DNA from: JBBREP01 sp963716525
GTDB taxonomy: Bacteria > Actinomycetota > Acidimicrobiia > IMCC26256 > PALSA-610
Direction: 5' to 3'
Length of the DNA: 64,000 bases
Assembly (NCBI GenBank): GCA_963716525.1
Contig: OY970315.1
Span: forward strand, 248,001 to 312,000
The notes beneath the pieces are model-generated. The model searched no databases and was not told where the DNA came from. It worked only from the letters and a program-made list of their open reading frames with translations. Below, in pieces: positions 7,826-16,103 of the stretch. The stretch's first letter is position 1; each line of letters starts with the position of its first letter. The position numbers and the translations under genes were made by a program.

Positions 7826-8158
7826 GATCGAATCCTGGAGCACGCAATCCACGTCCCGCATGCGATTTATTCGCTTCCTTCACGCCGCCCGACCGGCAGA
7901 TCGCAGCGGCCGCTGTGGGTCGTCGGCGCTCACCGGCCGTTCGGCCACTTTCGACGTGAACCGTGGCCGGAGCGACTCCCAAGAGCGTCGCCGCGCATGC
8001 GGGCGGCATGTACCAGGGCACCGTCGGATGGCTCAACGTCCGCGCGTTCCTGCAGTCGCTGCGCCAGGTCCGTCGCGAACGACGCGCCAGCGGCGCGAAG
8101 TGAGCACAGCGCGCGGCGGAGCGGCAATCCTGCGTCGGTCAATCGGGCCGCGGACCGA
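7826..8158. other. 333-bp stretch without a supported gene
   Basis: Short open frames exist on both strands, but none has a coherent domain, a good start context or third-position GC bias matching its neighbours. One minus-strand fragment (CAATLLGVAPATVHVESGR) faintly recalls a helix-turn-helix and may be a decayed regulator. I see no RNA gene or repeat here. Confidence 0.5.
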
Positions 8159-8566
8159 TCAGTGGTCGCGCAGGAACCGACGGATTGCTTCGTCGCCCGG
8201 ATGCCCCCACCCGAGGCAGAACGGGTGTCCCGCCGGGTCGGCATAAACCTGGTGCCCTTCGTCGGCAGTCAGATCGTCTGCCTCTTTCAACAAACGCGCG
8301 CCCAACGCGATGGCTTCGGCGTGGGCGGCAACCGGGTCATCGATGTGCAAATCGAGATGGACCTGCTGCGCGACTCCATCTGGCCACTCAGGCGGAACAT
8401 GGTCGGGCGCAAGCTGCACACCGATCACCCACCGACCGTGAGCATCGATAACGCTGTGCCATCGTGCGTCCCTCAAGACGCGGCCGCCCAGCATCCCCGC
8501 CCAGAACGTGCTCTCCGTTTCCAGATCGGCGGCGTCGAAGACGACCACTTGGCGCACGAGTTTCAT
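8159..8566 (-). CDS. VOC-family protein (glyoxalase-like)
   Basis: A 135-residue single glyoxalase-fold protein beginning at the ATG at 8566 (MKLVRQVVVFDAADL). Visible are the pairing of two beta-alpha-beta modules, the central VHLDLHIDDPVAAHAEAIALGA segment (written here as VHLDLHIDD then AHAEAIALGA), and the C-terminal VYADPAGHPFCLGWG strand typical of glyoxalase_6-like proteins. The substrate is unknown. It is convergent with the HAD gene to its right only in layout; no operon partner is evident. Confidence 0.85.
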   Translation of the reverse strand: MKLVRQVVVFDAADLETESTFWAGMLGGRVLRDARWHSVIDAHGRWVIGVQLAPDHVPPEWPDGVAQQVHLDLHIDDPVAAHAEAIALGARLLKEADDLTADEGHQVYADPAGHPFCLGWGHPGDEAIRRFLRDH

Positions 8567-8742
8567 GCAGCCATCCTCACCGTTCTCGATACGGTCGCAC
8601 ACAGCCATCGGCTACGGATTCGGCAGCTCGCAGACCCCCGCACAGAATGCCCTGATGGAGGATGCGGGGCAAGCGTTATCGCCAGCGCCCGAACGGTAGA
8701 TATCGCGCGGCGCGTTTCCAGCGACCGTGCCATGCTGGGTCG

Positions 8743-9408
8743 GTGATTCGGGGCGTCCTGTTCGACTGGCGCGGCACACTCGTCGCGGACCCGCCGGACG
8801 AGTGGTGGGTCGCGACGGCACTTGAACGACTCGGTCGGAATCGAGCCGACGCACCTGCGGTCGTCGAGAGGCTCGACGCCGCATCGGAGATCCCGGAAGT
8901 CGCCGAGCAGATTGCCAACCTCGACTGCTCCGCGTCGCAGCATCGGACGGCAACCATGCTGTGGTTCCGTGCGGCTGGCCTCGATGACGAGTTCGCGGCC
9001 GTGCTCTACGCCCTCGACTTCGAGCCGGAGAACCATCCGTTCTTCCCAGATGTCGCAAGCGCGCTGCGAGCCCTTCACGCGCGTGGCATCGGAACAAGTG
9101 TCGTCTCCGATATCCACTTCGATCTACGGCCCGAGTTCGAAGCGGCTCGTCTTGGTGGCTTCATCGACTCGTACGTGCTGTCCTTCGAGCACGGAGTGCA
9201 GAAGCCAGATGTCGAGATGTTTCGCATCGCCGCCGACTCGCTCGCACTTCCTCCGGCGGACCTCCTGATGGTCGGTGATCGCGCGTCGCACGACGGTGGA
9301 GCCGTCGCCTTCGGGATCACGACGCTGCTGTTACCGCCGCTTCGAACTGCGGACGTTCCGCGCAATCTTGGCGTCGTGCTCGCGATGCTCGACAGCGTGC
9401 ACGCATAG
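8743..9408 (+). CDS. HAD-superfamily hydrolase-like protein
   Basis: A 221-residue HAD protein with a GTG start at 8743. Motif I is LFDWRGTLV: the nucleophile Asp is present but the acid/base Asp two residues later is Arg. Motif II is VVSDIHFD, motif III KPDVEMF and motif IV MVGDRASHDGG. A helical cap spans about residues 16-95. The Arg in motif I argues against ordinary phosphatase chemistry, though such FDWRGT proteins are a recurrent actinobacterial subgroup. Substrate unknown. Confidence 0.85.
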   Translation: MIRGVLFDWRGTLVADPPDEWWVATALERLGRNRADAPAVVERLDAASEIPEVAEQIANLDCSASQHRTATMLWFRAAGLDDEFAAVLYALDFEPENHPFFPDVASALRALHARGIGTSVVSDIHFDLRPEFEAARLGGFIDSYVLSFEHGVQKPDVEMFRIAADSLALPPADLLMVGDRASHDGGAVAFGITTLLLPPLRTADVPRNLGVVLAMLDSVHA

Positions 9409-9448
9409 CGGCATTTCGGCGTGTTCGATTCTGCCTCCGCTACCTGCA

Positions 9449-10054
9449 ATGAAGCGGTCGGGGCACAACGGAAGGCGGTTCCGCTCGCGCCTGTCCGCGA
9501 TCGCTGTCTCCGCAGTCGTCGCGACCGCGTGCGGCTCCTCGACGACCACAGCCCACCAGCGGCCCGTCTCGACGACCGCACGTACCACGACACCATCGGT
9601 GCCGGTGACCCTCACGGCACCGAACGGCGCGCCCGTACTGGTCAACATCAAAGGCGACAAGGCCGCTGGAGTCTGCGGCCAAGTCGCCCGCGCACGACAC
9701 GAAGTTCCAGGAGCGGGCGGCGGCTTCATGGCTGCCGTCGCAGCCGCGTCACTCGTTGCGGTCCTTCGATACCACCATCTGCCGGACCCGACACCAACGC
9801 TACGCCCCGACAGCCCATCACGCCACGGGCCGACCCGCGCGCGCCCGAACACACCCACGAAACTGCCCCTTGGCACAAACAGGATTCGATCCGCGAGCGT
9901 CATCGCCAGCACCGACCGGCAGATAGGAGCGCTGCGAGCTGTCGCTACCACATATGTATGCCGAGGTCCGCCCGCCGTCCGGTTCGAGCGACACGCCACG
10001 ACCAACGCGCATGCGTCGTTTGGGTACCAAATAGCGGTCCCAAACGACGCATGA
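9449..10054 (+). CDS. putative lipoprotein, possibly degraded
   Basis: A 201-codon ORF. The start looks real: MKRSGHNGRRFRSRLSAIAV leads to a lipobox ending ATAC (about residue 26), followed by a Ser/Thr-rich linker. After about residue 75 the translation loses protein-like character (runs of Pro/Thr/Arg), so the frame may be broken there. The ORF ends inside the second 44-bp palindrome, which supplies the stop codon at 10052-10054. Probably a small secreted lipoprotein or its remnant; no family recognised. Confidence 0.45.
   Translation: MKRSGHNGRRFRSRLSAIAVSAVVATACGSSTTTAHQRPVSTTARTTTPSVPVTLTAPNGAPVLVNIKGDKAAGVCGQVARARHEVPGAGGGFMAAVAAASLVAVLRYHHLPDPTPTLRPDSPSRHGPTRARPNTPTKLPLGTNRIRSASVIASTDRQIGALRAVATTYVCRGPPAVRFERHATTNAHASFGYQIAVPNDA
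10010..10053. repeat. 44-bp palindromic element, copy 2
   Basis: Identical over all 44 bp to the element at 6391-6434, including the non-palindromic centre. Here it lies between the lipoprotein-like ORF and the convergent cyclophilin gene, 15 nt from the latter's stop. Identity of the unpaired centre indicates a copied element, not two independently evolved hairpins. Confidence 0.9.
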
Positions 10055-10068
10055 TGCGCAGGCGGCGG

Positions 10069-10545
10069 TCAGTCGCGGGGGCGCTCTTCGATCTCGACCT
10101 TGCGGATGACGTCGCCGACCTTGACGCCGAGCGCGGTATCCATGCCCTCGACGACGTAGCCGAACAGGTTGTAGTCCTTCGTCAGCTTGCGGGTGCAGTC
10201 GTCGATGCAGATGAAGAACTGCGAACCGTTCGTGTGCTTGCCGGCGTTCGCCATCGCGACCGCGCCCAGCGTGTACTCGCCCACCACCTTCTCGTCGCGG
10301 AACTTGTAGCCGGGCCCGCCCGCGCCGGTGCCGTCGGGGCAGCCACCCTGGATCACGAAGTCGGGCACCACACGGTGGAACGTGAGGCCGTCGTAGTAGC
10401 CCTGGCGCGCGAGCCCCACGAAGTTGTTGACGGTGTTCGGCGCGAGCTGGGGGTCGAGGTCCATCACGATCGGGCCGGCGTCGAGCGTGAGCGTGGCGCG
10501 GTAGAGCTTCGAACCGTCGATCTGGTATTCGGGCTGGTCGGCCAA
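10069..10545 (-). CDS. cyclophilin-type peptidyl-prolyl cis-trans isomerase
   Basis: A 158-residue cytoplasmic cyclophilin that speeds cis-trans isomerisation of Xaa-Pro bonds. Catalytic-core residues are present: LTFHRVVPDFVIQGG (the Arg and Phe of the active site), the MANAGKHTNGSQFFI segment, and the LFGYVVEGMD strand. No signal peptide. Length equals the compact bacterial PpiB class. It lies 11 nt downstream of the last gene of the ccm operon in the same direction, so it may be co-transcribed; this may be incidental. Confidence 0.95.
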   Translation of the reverse strand: MADQPEYQIDGSKLYRATLTLDAGPIVMDLDPQLAPNTVNNFVGLARQGYYDGLTFHRVVPDFVIQGGCPDGTGAGGPGYKFRDEKVVGEYTLGAVAMANAGKHTNGSQFFICIDDCTRKLTKDYNLFGYVVEGMDTALGVKVGDVIRKVEIEERPRD

Positions 10546-10556
10546 GGGAGGGCTCC

Positions 10557-11375
10557 TCAGGGAGTGATGGAAGTGGTGGTGCGAGTGGAGGTCGGCGTCG
10601 TGGTCGACGTCGAGGGCGCAGTGAGCTGCTGGATCAGCGTACGGGCCATGCCCGCCTGCGCTCCGTTCGGGTCGAGCTGCAGGTAGCGGCGGAAGTCGGC
10701 AACCGACTGTGACACCGGCTTGCCCTGTGCGCGGGCGACGAGCGCGCGGTCGATGTAGGCGGGCGGGTATTTCGGGTCGATCTTCAGCGCCTGGTCGACG
10801 AGCTGGCCGGCCTGGGTGATGAGCCTTTGATCGGTGCTCAGACCGCCCGCGATACGTGCGAGGAACATGTCGGCGATGTCGACGAGCGGGTCGGGCAACT
10901 TCGGCCGCAGCTTCGCCGCGGCGAGGTACTCCTGCACGGCCTGGTCCACAATGCCCTCGGAGCGGAAGCGCAGCGCGGCGTCGAGGTGTCCCTGGTAGGT
11001 GTTCGGCGCCGCGGTGGGCACCGTCACACCACCACTCGGCAGCCCGCCCTGCGCTCGGGTGCCCGACGACTTCGCGAGCGCGAACGCCGCGGTGCCCCCG
11101 AACACGACGATCGCACCCACGATGAGCCAGCGCCGGCCCGGTGGTACCGGCGGCGGCCTCGGTGCCGACTCCTTCGCGGTGGCCCCGCTCGCGAGGGAGC
11201 GCAACACCGCGGCGGTGCGCGCGGTGTAGTCGGAGTGCAGCGTCTCGTAGGTTGCGTCGTCGATCGCGCCTTCCACGCGTTCGGCGTCGAGGTCATCGAG
11301 CGAGCGCACGAGGAACTCGCGCTCGGCCTCCAACTCGGCTCGTTGCTGCGACGTCAGCTTCGCCACGGAGTCCAC
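10557..11375 (-). CDS. CcmI-like TPR membrane protein (cytochrome c biogenesis)
   Basis: A 272-residue protein whose N-terminal segment (LEAEREFLVRSLDDLDAERVEG) matches the cytoplasmic start of CcmI, followed by one transmembrane helix (about residues 83-103) and a tetratricopeptide-repeat domain (about 125-245) facing outward, then a Thr/Ser tail. CcmI presents apocytochrome c to the CcmF/CcmH haem ligation machinery. It overlaps ccmH by 22 nt. Shorter than proteobacterial CcmI (about 400 residues), as it has one membrane helix and a smaller TPR region. Confidence 0.75.
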   Translation of the reverse strand: MDSVAKLTSQQRAELEAEREFLVRSLDDLDAERVEGAIDDATYETLHSDYTARTAAVLRSLASGATAKESAPRPPPVPPGRRWLIVGAIVVFGGTAAFALAKSSGTRAQGGLPSGGVTVPTAAPNTYQGHLDAALRFRSEGIVDQAVQEYLAAAKLRPKLPDPLVDIADMFLARIAGGLSTDQRLITQAGQLVDQALKIDPKYPPAYIDRALVARAQGKPVSQSVADFRRYLQLDPNGAQAGMARTLIQQLTAPSTSTTTPTSTRTTTSITP

Positions 11376-11839
11376 GCTTCGATCATGACGACGGCTGCCG
11401 CCGGGCCCACTCGACGAGCGCCTCGTCGTCGTCGGTGGCTACCAAGCGCGGCTCGCGCCTCCACCCGCGCGATCGCGAAGCCGAGGCCGGCCACCGCGGC
11501 GATCACCGCCGCGACCGGCAGACCCCACACGAGCAGCCCGAGGCCGCTGTCGCTCGGGTTCAGGATCTTGTTCGGATACAAGCGCGCGTAGTAACCGAGG
11601 ATCTGGCTGTCGGACTGACCCTGGCGGATCCGGTCCTCGATGTTCTGGCGGATCGCGATCGATTCCGAGCTGTTGCTGTGCGCCACGTCCTCGCCGGTGC
11701 ACACCGGGCACTCGATGTGCTCCTCGAGCCGCGTGGCGCGCGCCGACGCGCTCTCGTACTGCGGCCGGAACAGCGCGACGGCGAGCGCGACCACGACAAC
11801 GAGCGCGCCGGCAACGGCGGCCACACGTTTGCGGTTCAC
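11354..11839 (-). CDS. ccmH: cytochrome c maturation protein CcmH
   Basis: A 161-residue membrane-anchored thiol protein that reduces the CXXCH cysteines of apocytochrome c before haem attachment. Hydrophobic segments at about residues 7-24 and 98-118 bracket the outward domain. The redox pair is Cys44/Cys47 in HIECPVCTGE, and SNSSESIAIRQNIEDRI and YYARLYPNKILNP match the three-helix CcmH fold. Family members usually read RCPVC; here the residue before Cys is Glu. It overlaps the thioredoxin-like gene by 4 nt (ATGA) and the ccmI-like gene by 22 nt. Confidence 0.92.
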   Translation of the reverse strand: MNRKRVAAVAGALVVVVALAVALFRPQYESASARATRLEEHIECPVCTGEDVAHSNSSESIAIRQNIEDRIRQGQSDSQILGYYARLYPNKILNPSDSGLGLLVWGLPVAAVIAAVAGLGFAIARVEARAALGSHRRRRGARRVGPAAAVVMIEAWTPWRS

Positions 11840-12369
11840 GTGAGCTCCAGCTGCTCGATTCGACGTTCCAGCGCATTCGGGTCGATCGGCCCCGACACCC
11901 AGTCGGCGACGATGCCCGCCTTGTCGATCAGGAACGACTCGGGCTGACCGGTCACGCCGTAGTCGAGCGAGGTGCGCGACGACGGGTCGAAGGCCAGCGG
12001 GTACGTCATGTGGTTCTTGGTGGCGTACACGGTGGCCGCGCCGTGCGAGTTCGGATCGTGCACGATGCCCACCATCGTGAACTGCGAATCACCCTGGTGC
12101 GCCTGCTCGAGCGCCACGAGGCTCGGCGTCTCTTGAATGCACGGCGAACACCACTCGTTCCAGAAGTTCACCAGCACCACGCGGCCCTTCATCGACGCGA
12201 GGTCGATCGACTTGCCGTCGAACGTGGTGAGCCGGAACTCGGGCGCCTGCTGGTGCACGGTGGGGTTGGTGTGGACCGTCGGGTCGCCGCCGAGGTTCAC
12301 CGCGAGCAGCACACCGAGCGCGATCAGCACAACGGAGACGATCGCGGTGATCCAGCGGATGCGAGTCAT
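11836..12369 (-). CDS. TlpA/ResA/CcmG-type thioredoxin-like protein
   Basis: A 177-residue membrane-anchored thiol-disulfide oxidoreductase supplying reductant for cytochrome c maturation. One N-terminal membrane helix (about 8-26), then a thioredoxin fold with the active site WCSPC (Cys74, Cys77) and the cis-Pro region GVTGQPESFLID. It occupies the CcmG position between ccmF and ccmH and overlaps ccmH by 4 nt. Its leader contains the ATGAGGC heptamer array described separately, which may influence translation start. Confidence 0.92.
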   Translation of the reverse strand: MTRIRWITAIVSVVLIALGVLLAVNLGGDPTVHTNPTVHQQAPEFRLTTFDGKSIDLASMKGRVVLVNFWNEWCSPCIQETPSLVALEQAHQGDSQFTMVGIVHDPNSHGAATVYATKNHMTYPLAFDPSSRTSLDYGVTGQPESFLIDKAGIVADWVSGPIDPNALERRIEQLELT

Positions 12370-12378
12370 GACGTCACG

Positions 12379-12427
12379 GCCTCATGCCTCATACCTCATG
12401 CCTCATGCCTCATGCCTCATGCCTCGT
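12379..12427. repeat. 7 x 7-bp tandem repeat in the ccmF-resA gap
   Basis: Seven heptamers (unit GCCTCAT on the plus strand, ATGAGGC on the coding strand) run from 12379 to 12427; five are exact and two differ. They lie just after the ccmF stop and 10 nt before the thioredoxin-like gene start. Each coding-strand unit contains ATGA and GAGG, so the array offers repeated start/stop overlaps and Shine-Dalgarno-like cores in rotating frames. Confidence 0.9.
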
Positions 12428-12430
12428 GGC

Positions 12431-14486
12431 TCATGCCGGCGTCGGCGACGGGATCGCATCGGCGTCGGGGGCAGCATCGGCGTCGTGGTCGCGCGCGCCG
12501 GGCGCGCCCTGCGCGGCGGACATCGCAAGGGCCGCCGAACGCTTCTTCGGCACCAGGCACAGCAGCGTGCCGAGCGCCATGATGAGGCCGCCCGTCCACA
12601 GCCAGGCCACCATTGGGTTCACGAGCACTTGCACGGTGACGCGACCGCTGTCGTCGGGTGCGGCCACGAGCGACAGGTAGACGTCGCGCAGCGGCCCGAC
12701 GTGCACCGACGGCGTAGCGATGCCCTGGGTGACGCCCGGATACGTGGAGATCGCGGGGGCGTACACCCCGAGCGAGTCGCTTCCCTCGTGGATCGCGAAG
12801 CGAGCGCGGAGCGTGGCCTTCACGGCCGTCTGGCTCACCGACGATCCGAGATACGTGACCCGCTCGCCCGCCACGACGGCCGACTGACCCTTGGCGAGCT
12901 GCACGGAGTGGCTCGACGCGCTGCCCTGCGACGCCGCGAGCCCGACCGCGATCACGACCACGCCGAGGTGCACGACGAGGCCGCCCCAACGCCGCGGGTT
13001 GCCGCGCACCGTCCCCGCGAGCCGCGCGGGGCACCCCTTCGTGCAACGCGGCGCGCCGGGCTCGCACCGCGACGACGAAGTTGCGCACGATGCCCGTGGC
13101 GCAGAACGCCGCGAGCCCGTACGCGAGGACACCCGCGACGTCGGCCGAGCTGAACACGACCACGAGCACCATCACCGCAGCACCGACGTAGAGCGGCACG
13201 ATCAGGCGATCGCGCAGCACCTCGCCGCTCACGGCGCGCCACGGCAGGATCGGTGCCACCGCCATGAAGAACAGCAGCGCGATCCCCAGCGGCGTGGTCA
13301 TGCGCTCGAAGTACGGCGAGCCCACCGAGATCTGACGGTTCTGCAGCGCCTCGACGAGCAGCGGGAAGACCGTTCCCGTGAACACCACGAACGCGAAGCC
13401 GGTGAACAGCAGGTTGTTGACGAGGAACGCCGACTCGCGCGACATCACCGCGTCGATGCGTCCCGGAGCGTGCAGGAGGTCGCCGCGCCACGCGATGAGG
13501 CCGAGGCCGGTGATGATCACGAGCGCGAAGAACCCGAGCAGCGCGGGCCCGATCGTGCTCTCGGTGAACGCGTGCACCGACGTGATCACGCCCGAGCGCG
13601 TGAGGAACGTGCCGAGGATCGTGAGCGCGAACGTGGAGATGATCAACGACAGGTTCCACACCCGCAGCATGCCGCGACGTTCCTGCACCATCACCGAGTG
13701 CAGGAACGCGGTCATCGTGAGCCAAGGGAGCAGCGACGCGTTCTCCACCGGGTCCCAGCTCCAGTAACCGCCCCAGCCGAGCACCTCGTAGCTCCACCAC
13801 GCGCCGAGCACGATGCCGACCGTGAGGAAGCCCCACGCCACGAGCGACACGCGGCGCGTGTCGGCGAGCCACCCCTCACCGAAGCGGCCGGTGACGAGCG
13901 CGGCGATCGCGAAACTGAACGGGATCGTCATGCCCACGTAGCCGGCGTAGAGGAACGGCGGGTGGAACGCCACGAGGGGATGGTCCTGCAGCAGCGGGTT
14001 GGGCCCGCGGCCGTCGAGCGGCACGAACCCGCTCGTGCTGGCGAAGGGGTTCGCGACCGTGGCCATCAGCCCGAAGAAGAACAGCGCCACCACGTACTGC
14101 ACGATCGTGGCCCACGCCACCAGCGGATCGGTGGCCCGGCGGCGGAACGCGAAGCTCGTGGCGACGATGTAGATGCCGAGCATCAGCGCCCAGAGCAGGA
14201 TCGAGCCCTCGAGCGCCGACCACAGCGCGGTGAACGTGAACAGGCCGGGCGTGGCGTTGGCCACGTTGTTCGCGACGAACTTGATGGAGTAGTCGTGCGA
14301 CCACAGCGCCCACTCGAGCACGACGAAGCCGCCGACCGCGGCAAACAGGATCGCCGCGGAGTACCGCCGCCCGAGCCGGAGCAACCGGTCGCTGCCCGTG
14401 GCGATGCCGCGCCCGAGCACCACGATGCCGAGCAACGAGGCCGTCACTCCGACCATGAGCATGAAGGTGCCGAGCTCTGCGCGCAT
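12431..14486 (-). CDS. ccmF: haem lyase CcmF, reading frame interrupted near 13024-13029
   Basis: CcmF is the integral-membrane haem lyase subunit that attaches haem to apocytochrome c. About 15 hydrophobic segments are visible. The tryptophan-rich WWD motif is WGGYWSWDPVENASLLPWL near residue 235, flanked by conserved HPPFLYAGYVG and ALEGSILLWAL. After about residue 484 the frame breaks: the continuation (RRWGGLVVHLGVVVIAVGLA onward) is in the next frame. Adding one CG at the GCGC run at 13024-13029 gives a continuous 685-residue protein of normal length, reading ...VPRARLAGTVRGN across the join. I therefore treat the gene as intact with a probable sequencing error. The stop is followed by the heptamer array. 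Confidence 0.9.
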
Positions 14487-14495
14487 ACGTAAGGC

Positions 14496-15170
14496 TCAGG
14501 TGGGCTTCTGACAGCCCGTGCCGGCGAGGGCGTCGTTGATCGTCTTCACGTCCTTGCCCGACGTCGCGCCATAGTTCGCACCGTGGCGCACGAGCAGGTT
14601 GTCGCCCGCGAACGCCGCGCCGTTCCACTTGCCCTCCACCACGACGGGCGCGCACTCCGCGAACAGCTTCGAAGGGATGTTCGTGACGTGCACGAACACG
14701 GTGGCCTTACCGTCGCCGAGGCGGAACGACGTGCCGGACTCGGTCTGGTGCAGGGTGTCGCGCACCACGACGCCGCCGATGCGCAGCTCGCGATTCTGCT
14801 CGCCGGCCCGGTGCTGGACGGCTTGGCTCACGGTCTCGAGGTAGTTGATGTTCGCCGACAGCGACGTGACCATCCACACGATCGCGCCGACGCAGACGGC
14901 GAGCGCGACGAGGTAGCGCAGCTTGACCTTGCGGCGCCGCGCCGGAACCGGCGGGCCGGCCGGTCCGCCGCTTGCCGCGGCCGGCGGTGCGGTGGGCGCG
15001 CTCGACGCGGGCCCGCCCTCACCGGCGGCATCGGGAATCGACCGCTCGGCGCGGCGGAGCTTGCGCACCACCCAGATCGCGTAGCCGCCGAGCACGCCGA
15101 CCGCGAGCACGTAGCCGGTGCCCACGTACGGCCACGCATGGGCCCAGTTGATGCCGTTCGCCGCGATCAT
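14496..15170 (-). CDS. ccmE: CcmD-CcmE fusion haem chaperone
   Basis: A 224-residue protein starting at the ATG overlapping the ccmC stop. Residues about 8-45 (HAWPYVGTGYVLAVGVLGGY, then WVVRKLRRAE) look like CcmD, the small membrane protein that releases holo-CcmE from CcmC. A Pro/Ala linker (about 50-78) leads to CcmE proper: a membrane anchor (about 84-103) and an OB-fold domain. The haem-binding histidine is His196 with Tyr200 four residues on (VRHGANY), equivalent to HXXXY of bacterial CcmE. CcmD and CcmE are usually separate genes, so the fusion is unusual and would lock chaperone and release factor together. Confidence 0.88.
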   Translation of the reverse strand: MIAANGINWAHAWPYVGTGYVLAVGVLGGYAIWVVRKLRRAERSIPDAAGEGGPASSAPTAPPAAASGGPAGPPVPARRRKVKLRYLVALAVCVGAIVWMVTSLSANINYLETVSQAVQHRAGEQNRELRIGGVVVRDTLHQTESGTSFRLGDGKATVFVHVTNIPSKLFAECAPVVVEGKWNGAAFAGDNLLVRHGANYGATSGKDVKTINDALAGTGCQKPT

Positions 15171-16030
15171 GCCGTCGACCCCGTGACTGCGGGTTGCGCC
15201 GCCGTGCTGTTCGCCTCCTGGCCGTGCGCCTCCTGCCCGCGGCGCGCCGCGAGGCGCTCCTCGATGGCGCGTTCGAGCTCGCGCTCCTCCATGCCCTCCT
15301 CGAGCGCGAGCAACCGCATGCGCGCGATGCACAGCGCCGCGAACACGAGCGTCGCGGCGATCACACCGATGATCAGCGCGGCGTCCATGCGGCCATCATG
15401 GATGTGCACCTGCATCTTCTGGTTGAACACCGAGCCCTGCTGGTGCAACGTGGTCCACCACGTGACCGAGAAGTGCACGATCGGCACGTCGACGAACGCG
15501 ATCAACGCGGCGATCGCGCTGCGCATCGCGCGCTGGTGCGGCGAACCGCCGATACGGCGCAGCGCGAGGTAGCCGAGATAGAGGAACAGCAGCACCGCGG
15601 TGGTGGTGAGCCGGGCGTCCCACGCCCACCAGGCACCCCATACCGGCTTGCCCCAGAGCGAGCCTTCGGCGAGCACCAGCGCGGTGAAGAGCACGCCGAG
15701 CTCGGCCGAGGCACCGGCGAGATGGTCCCACGCCAGGGCGCGCGTGCGCGGGAGGAGGTAGAGCAGCGATGCGACGGCGGTGACCCCGAACGCGAGGTAG
15801 GCAACCCACGCCGCGGGCACGTGCAGGAACAGCAACCGGTACACCTGGCCCTGGGGCGGGTCGCCGGCCGAGTCGGACGGCGCGACGAACAGACCCATCA
15901 CGAGCGTGAGCGCGACGCTCGCGAGCGCGACCGTCGCGAGGAGGCGCGACGCGTTGCGCGACAGGACACGACCCGAGGCGCGTGGCGCCGTGGCGGTTCC
16001 CGCCCGGTTCGTCTGCACCTTCATGTCCAC
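15167..16030 (-). CDS. ccmC: haem exporter/handling protein CcmC
   Basis: A 287-residue membrane protein with six hydrophobic segments that loads haem onto CcmE. The WWD motif is WGAWWAWDARLT (from residue 131). Candidate axial histidines flank it: His70 in LFLHVPAAW and the His of VPIVHFSVTWW near 188. About 25 residues at the N-terminus and 45 at the C-terminus (charged, ERELERAIEERL) lie outside the usual core. Overlaps the ccmDE start by 4 nt. A 73-nt GC-rich gap separates it from ccmB. Confidence 0.95.
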   Translation of the reverse strand: MDMKVQTNRAGTATAPRASGRVLSRNASRLLATVALASVALTLVMGLFVAPSDSAGDPPQGQVYRLLFLHVPAAWVAYLAFGVTAVASLLYLLPRTRALAWDHLAGASAELGVLFTALVLAEGSLWGKPVWGAWWAWDARLTTTAVLLFLYLGYLALRRIGGSPHQRAMRSAIAALIAFVDVPIVHFSVTWWTTLHQQGSVFNQKMQVHIHDGRMDAALIIGVIAATLVFAALCIARMRLLALEEGMEERELERAIEERLAARRGQEAHGQEANSTAAQPAVTGSTA

Positions 16031-16103
16031 CCCCGCTCGCCTCCTCCAGAGGGGGCGTGACTCGCACGCTCCCTGCCACCGTCGTCCTCGCGCCCCAAGG
16101 GGC

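Noticed and set aside
7930..8244. Minus-strand frame beside the VOC gene
   Set aside because: No coherent domain; overlaps the VOC coding region on its own strand.
10010..10053. Intrinsic terminator
   Set aside because: Strong hairpin but no following T-tract, and identical copy elsewhere includes the unpaired centre, so an element is more likely than a terminator; a terminator function is not excluded.
13024..13040. Programmed +1 frameshift in ccmF
   Set aside because: No slippery heptamer, stimulator or conserved shift site is visible, and the same two-base loss recurs in unrelated genes, which favours an artefact.
12891..14492. A 533-codon plus-strand open frame opposite ccmF
   Set aside because: Acidic/His/Arg-rich mirror of a GC-rich gene; no domain and no promoter context.
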